Source: Dyadobacter diqingensis
GTDB lineage: Bacteria > Bacteroidota > Bacteroidia > Cytophagales > Spirosomataceae
DNA length: 64,000 nucleotides
Direction of reading: 5' to 3'
Assembly: GCF_024220585.1 (NCBI RefSeq)
Contig: NZ_JAMXKF010000003.1
Coordinates: 124,001 to 188,000, forward strand
Shown here one piece after another: positions 62,425 to 64,000 of the stretch. Under the pieces are notes generated by a model. The model did no database searches and was not told the DNA's origin. It was given only the letters and a program-made list of their open reading frames with translations. A program made the position numbers and the translations under genes. Position 1 is the stretch's first letter. Every line of letters begins with the position of its first letter.

Positions 62425-63333
62425 TTATTCGAAACACAGTGATGCCGCACCCAGCAATCCGGCATCGTTGGCCAAAGTTGCTCTTTTGATGCTGATAGTC
62501 TTCATGTAATAAGGAGTGAGCCAGTATTCAAATCTTTCGTTGATCGCTGGTAAAATATATTCAAAGGAAGCAGAAATACCGCCGCCAATCAGGATCGTGG
62601 TGATGTCAAGAATTCTTACCATAGAAACCAGCCCCTCACCCAACAGATAACCCATTTCGTGGAAAATCTGCTTGGCCAATTCGTCGCCAGCCGCAGCCGC
62701 TGCTACCAATCCCGTTGTAGAAATGGTACCGTTATCCGGCAATTGCGTTTTTCCTGCGAAATTCTCTCTCATGGCATGTGCCATATCCAAAAGCTCTTTC
62801 TTTCCGATATTACGTTCCAGTACTTTTCCTCCTTTTGAAGGTACGTGCCCTGGCTCCATTGCGTTTCCGCCACCACCTTTGAAAACTTTTTTATCGATAA
62901 TGGCAGCGCCACCGATACCCGTTCCAAGTGTTACAAAAATATAGTCTTCAGGAAGTTTATCTTCTCCAAAATAATATTCTCCCAATGCTGCTGCATTTGC
63001 ATCATTTTCAAGGAAAAAATCATGCTGAGGGAAACGAGCCTTTAAATCCGGAACAATTGTGATGCCGTCAATTTCCGGAATTGCTGTGATTTCCAACAAT
63101 GTGGTACGGTCACGTGAGATCAGGCCGGGAACGCCTATTCCTACTCTTTTAACTTCCGTATGTTCAACCAGCTGCAAAGCGATGGCGTCACCAAGGCGTT
63201 CTATAAAGTGTCCTGAACTGCGCCAGCTAGCGGTATCGTGGCTATAAAAATTAGAAATTCTCCCATCTGTAGCGTCAACGATCCCCATTTTTACGTTAGT
63301 ACCGCCCACGTCTATACCAAGGTATTGTTCCAT
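62425..63333 (-). CDS. ROK-family sugar kinase (glucokinase type)
   Basis: Cytoplasmic kinase of 302 aa phosphorylating glucose or a related sugar. ASKHA motifs: GIDVGGTNVKMGIVD for phosphate 1, FLENDANAAALGEYYFGEDK with the catalytic Asp, TLGTGIGGAAII for phosphate 2 and ILIGGGIS for adenosine. The usual ROK Cys-rich zinc motif (CxCGxxGC) is absent; EPGHVPSKGGKVLERNIGKK occupies the place, a feature of several Bacteroidota members. Substrate is not fixed by sequence. Confidence 0.88.
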   Translation of the reverse strand: MEQYLGIDVGGTNVKMGIVDATDGRISNFYSHDTASWRSSGHFIERLGDAIALQLVEHTEVKRVGIGVPGLISRDRTTLLEITAIPEIDGITIVPDLKARFPQHDFFLENDANAAALGEYYFGEDKLPEDYIFVTLGTGIGGAAIIDKKVFKGGGGNAMEPGHVPSKGGKVLERNIGKKELLDMAHAMRENFAGKTQLPDNGTISTTGLVAAAAAGDELAKQIFHEMGYLLGEGLVSMVRILDITTILIGGGISASFEYILPAINERFEYWLTPYYMKTISIKRATLANDAGLLGAASLCFE

Positions 63334-63406
63334 GAAATGAAATAAGGGTTTTATAAATAATTTTAAAAATGCGGCAATTTAGCAAAAATGCTTCATTCTT
63401 CACTAA

Positions 63407-64000
63407 TCAATCGAGATCTCCAAGCTGCGGTCTTATTAAAATTTCTTCCAGCACTGCTCTGGAAGAGAGCGAATAGGCCGACCAGATGGCTCCGGAGACG
63501 TCTTTCGGATCTATAAATCTTTCTGTCGGAAGCTCTGTCCCTTTCCAGCTGTCGGTGAGCGTTGCACCGGGTAGAACGGCTGTTACTTTTATGCCAAACG
63601 GTTTCATTTCCTCACGCAGCACTTTTGTCATGCCGTACAACGCAAATTTTGAAATGCAATAGGAGCCTCCGTTTGGATAAGCCGTAATGCTGGCTGTCGA
63701 ACAAATTGTGAAAATATGACCTTTTTTTACCTGGATCATCTCATCGATAACGCCGCGGGTGAGGTGATAGGCACTGTATAAATTCGTTTCTATTGTTTTT
63801 TCCAGCGTTCCTTCGGTTTCGTTGTGCACCTGACCGGGAATAAAAACGCCGGTGTTATTGATCAGTACGTCGACCGGCCGTTTATGAGATTTTACAAAAT
63901 CAATAAATCCATTCAGTTCATGTCTCAAAGAAAGATCAGCTTTTTGGAAAAAAACCGAGTGTCCGGGGAACTGCTCCTTCATTTCATTTTGTAATGTAGA
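63407..64000 (-). CDS. Short-chain dehydrogenase/reductase, partial
   Basis: Incomplete at the right window edge: the frame is open through base 64000, so the N terminus with the cofactor loop is missing. About 198 residues are present. Markers: DVLINNTGVFIPG (NNxG), SIT/YCISK with catalytic Tyr/Lys in YCISKFALYGMTKV, and ILPGATLTDSW. Substrate not inferable. Confidence 0.88.
   Translation of the reverse strand, partial: STLQNEMKEQFPGHSVFFQKADLSLRHELNGFIDFVKSHKRPVDVLINNTGVFIPGQVHNETEGTLEKTIETNLYSAYHLTRGVIDEMIQVKKGHIFTICSTASITAYPNGGSYCISKFALYGMTKVLREEMKPFGIKVTAVLPGATLTDSWKGTELPTERFIDPKDVSGAIWSAYSLSSRAVLEEILIRPQLGDLD

Noticed and set aside
1..64000. tRNA, rRNA, tmRNA, riboswitch and IS elements
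   Set aside because: None recognised on reading both strands; a covariance-model scan would be decisive for small RNAs.

Overview
The window looks like chromosomal DNA of a Bacteroidota, most likely a Cytophagales member of the Dyadobacter/Spirosoma type. The pointers are several large secreted proteins ending in type IX secretion (T9SS) sorting domains, a lipoprotein with an acidic surface-export stretch after its cysteine, a DUF5606 gene, recurring Bacteroidota-type -7 boxes (TAnnTTTG), and mostly weak Shine-Dalgarno sites. The genus is inferred from gene style and was not tested. No tRNA, rRNA, CRISPR array or intact insertion sequence was seen.

Layout. 1-1.3 kb: end of fabF, then rnc. 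1.3-3.6 kb: LytS/LytTR-type two-component pair. 3.7-6.1 kb: stress genes (Hsp20, Do-like protease), with a pair of palindromes before hsp20. 6.1-10.2 kb: repeat-rich RluB/RsuA-type pseudouridine synthase and acetoacetyl-CoA synthetase. 10.3-11.3 kb: AT-rich accessory island with a decayed metallopeptidase-like fragment, a frameshifted small gene and a lipoprotein-like gene. 11.4-16.7 kb: S41 protease, SDR, GntR regulator, MFS exporter, M23 peptidase. 16.8-24.5 kb: large secreted metzincin, Ppx/GppA, rpsU, Xer recombinase, PEP carboxylase.

24.7-30.5 kb is a phenylalanine/tyrosine catabolic cluster (hmgA, hppD, phhA, MarR regulator, fahA, flavin-reductase-like gene). It ends in fumarate plus acetoacetate, and the acetoacetate could be activated by the acetoacetyl-CoA synthetase at 8.3 kb. 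The tyrosine aminotransferase and maleylacetoacetate isomerase are not in the window. 30.6-44.5 kb holds housekeeping and envelope genes (SIMPL protein, NudK, DeoR, cupin, GGT, MacB-like permease, Sui1, lipid kinase with a 39-residue membrane protein before it, NhaA, lipocalin-like lipoprotein, MeaB, M1 peptidase). 44.7-49 kb: KAS III, a glycosyltransferase gene split by two single-base deletions, deoC, DUF5606, engB.

49.4-62.2 kb is rich in secreted and surface functions: a P-domain/lysyl-oxidase fusion with all expected cofactor residues, a T9SS SdrD-type protein, secreted thioredoxin, gmd, SPOR lipoprotein, murB, an ALG10-like membrane protein, and two divergent paralogous SGNH esterases exported by T9SS. 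The window closes with a ROK glucokinase and a partial SDR.

Most interesting for follow-up: the P-domain/lysyl-oxidase fusion next to a surface protein, the decayed toxin-like island, the twice-frameshifted glycosyltransferase, the paired palindromes before hsp20, and the unannotated 39-residue membrane protein.
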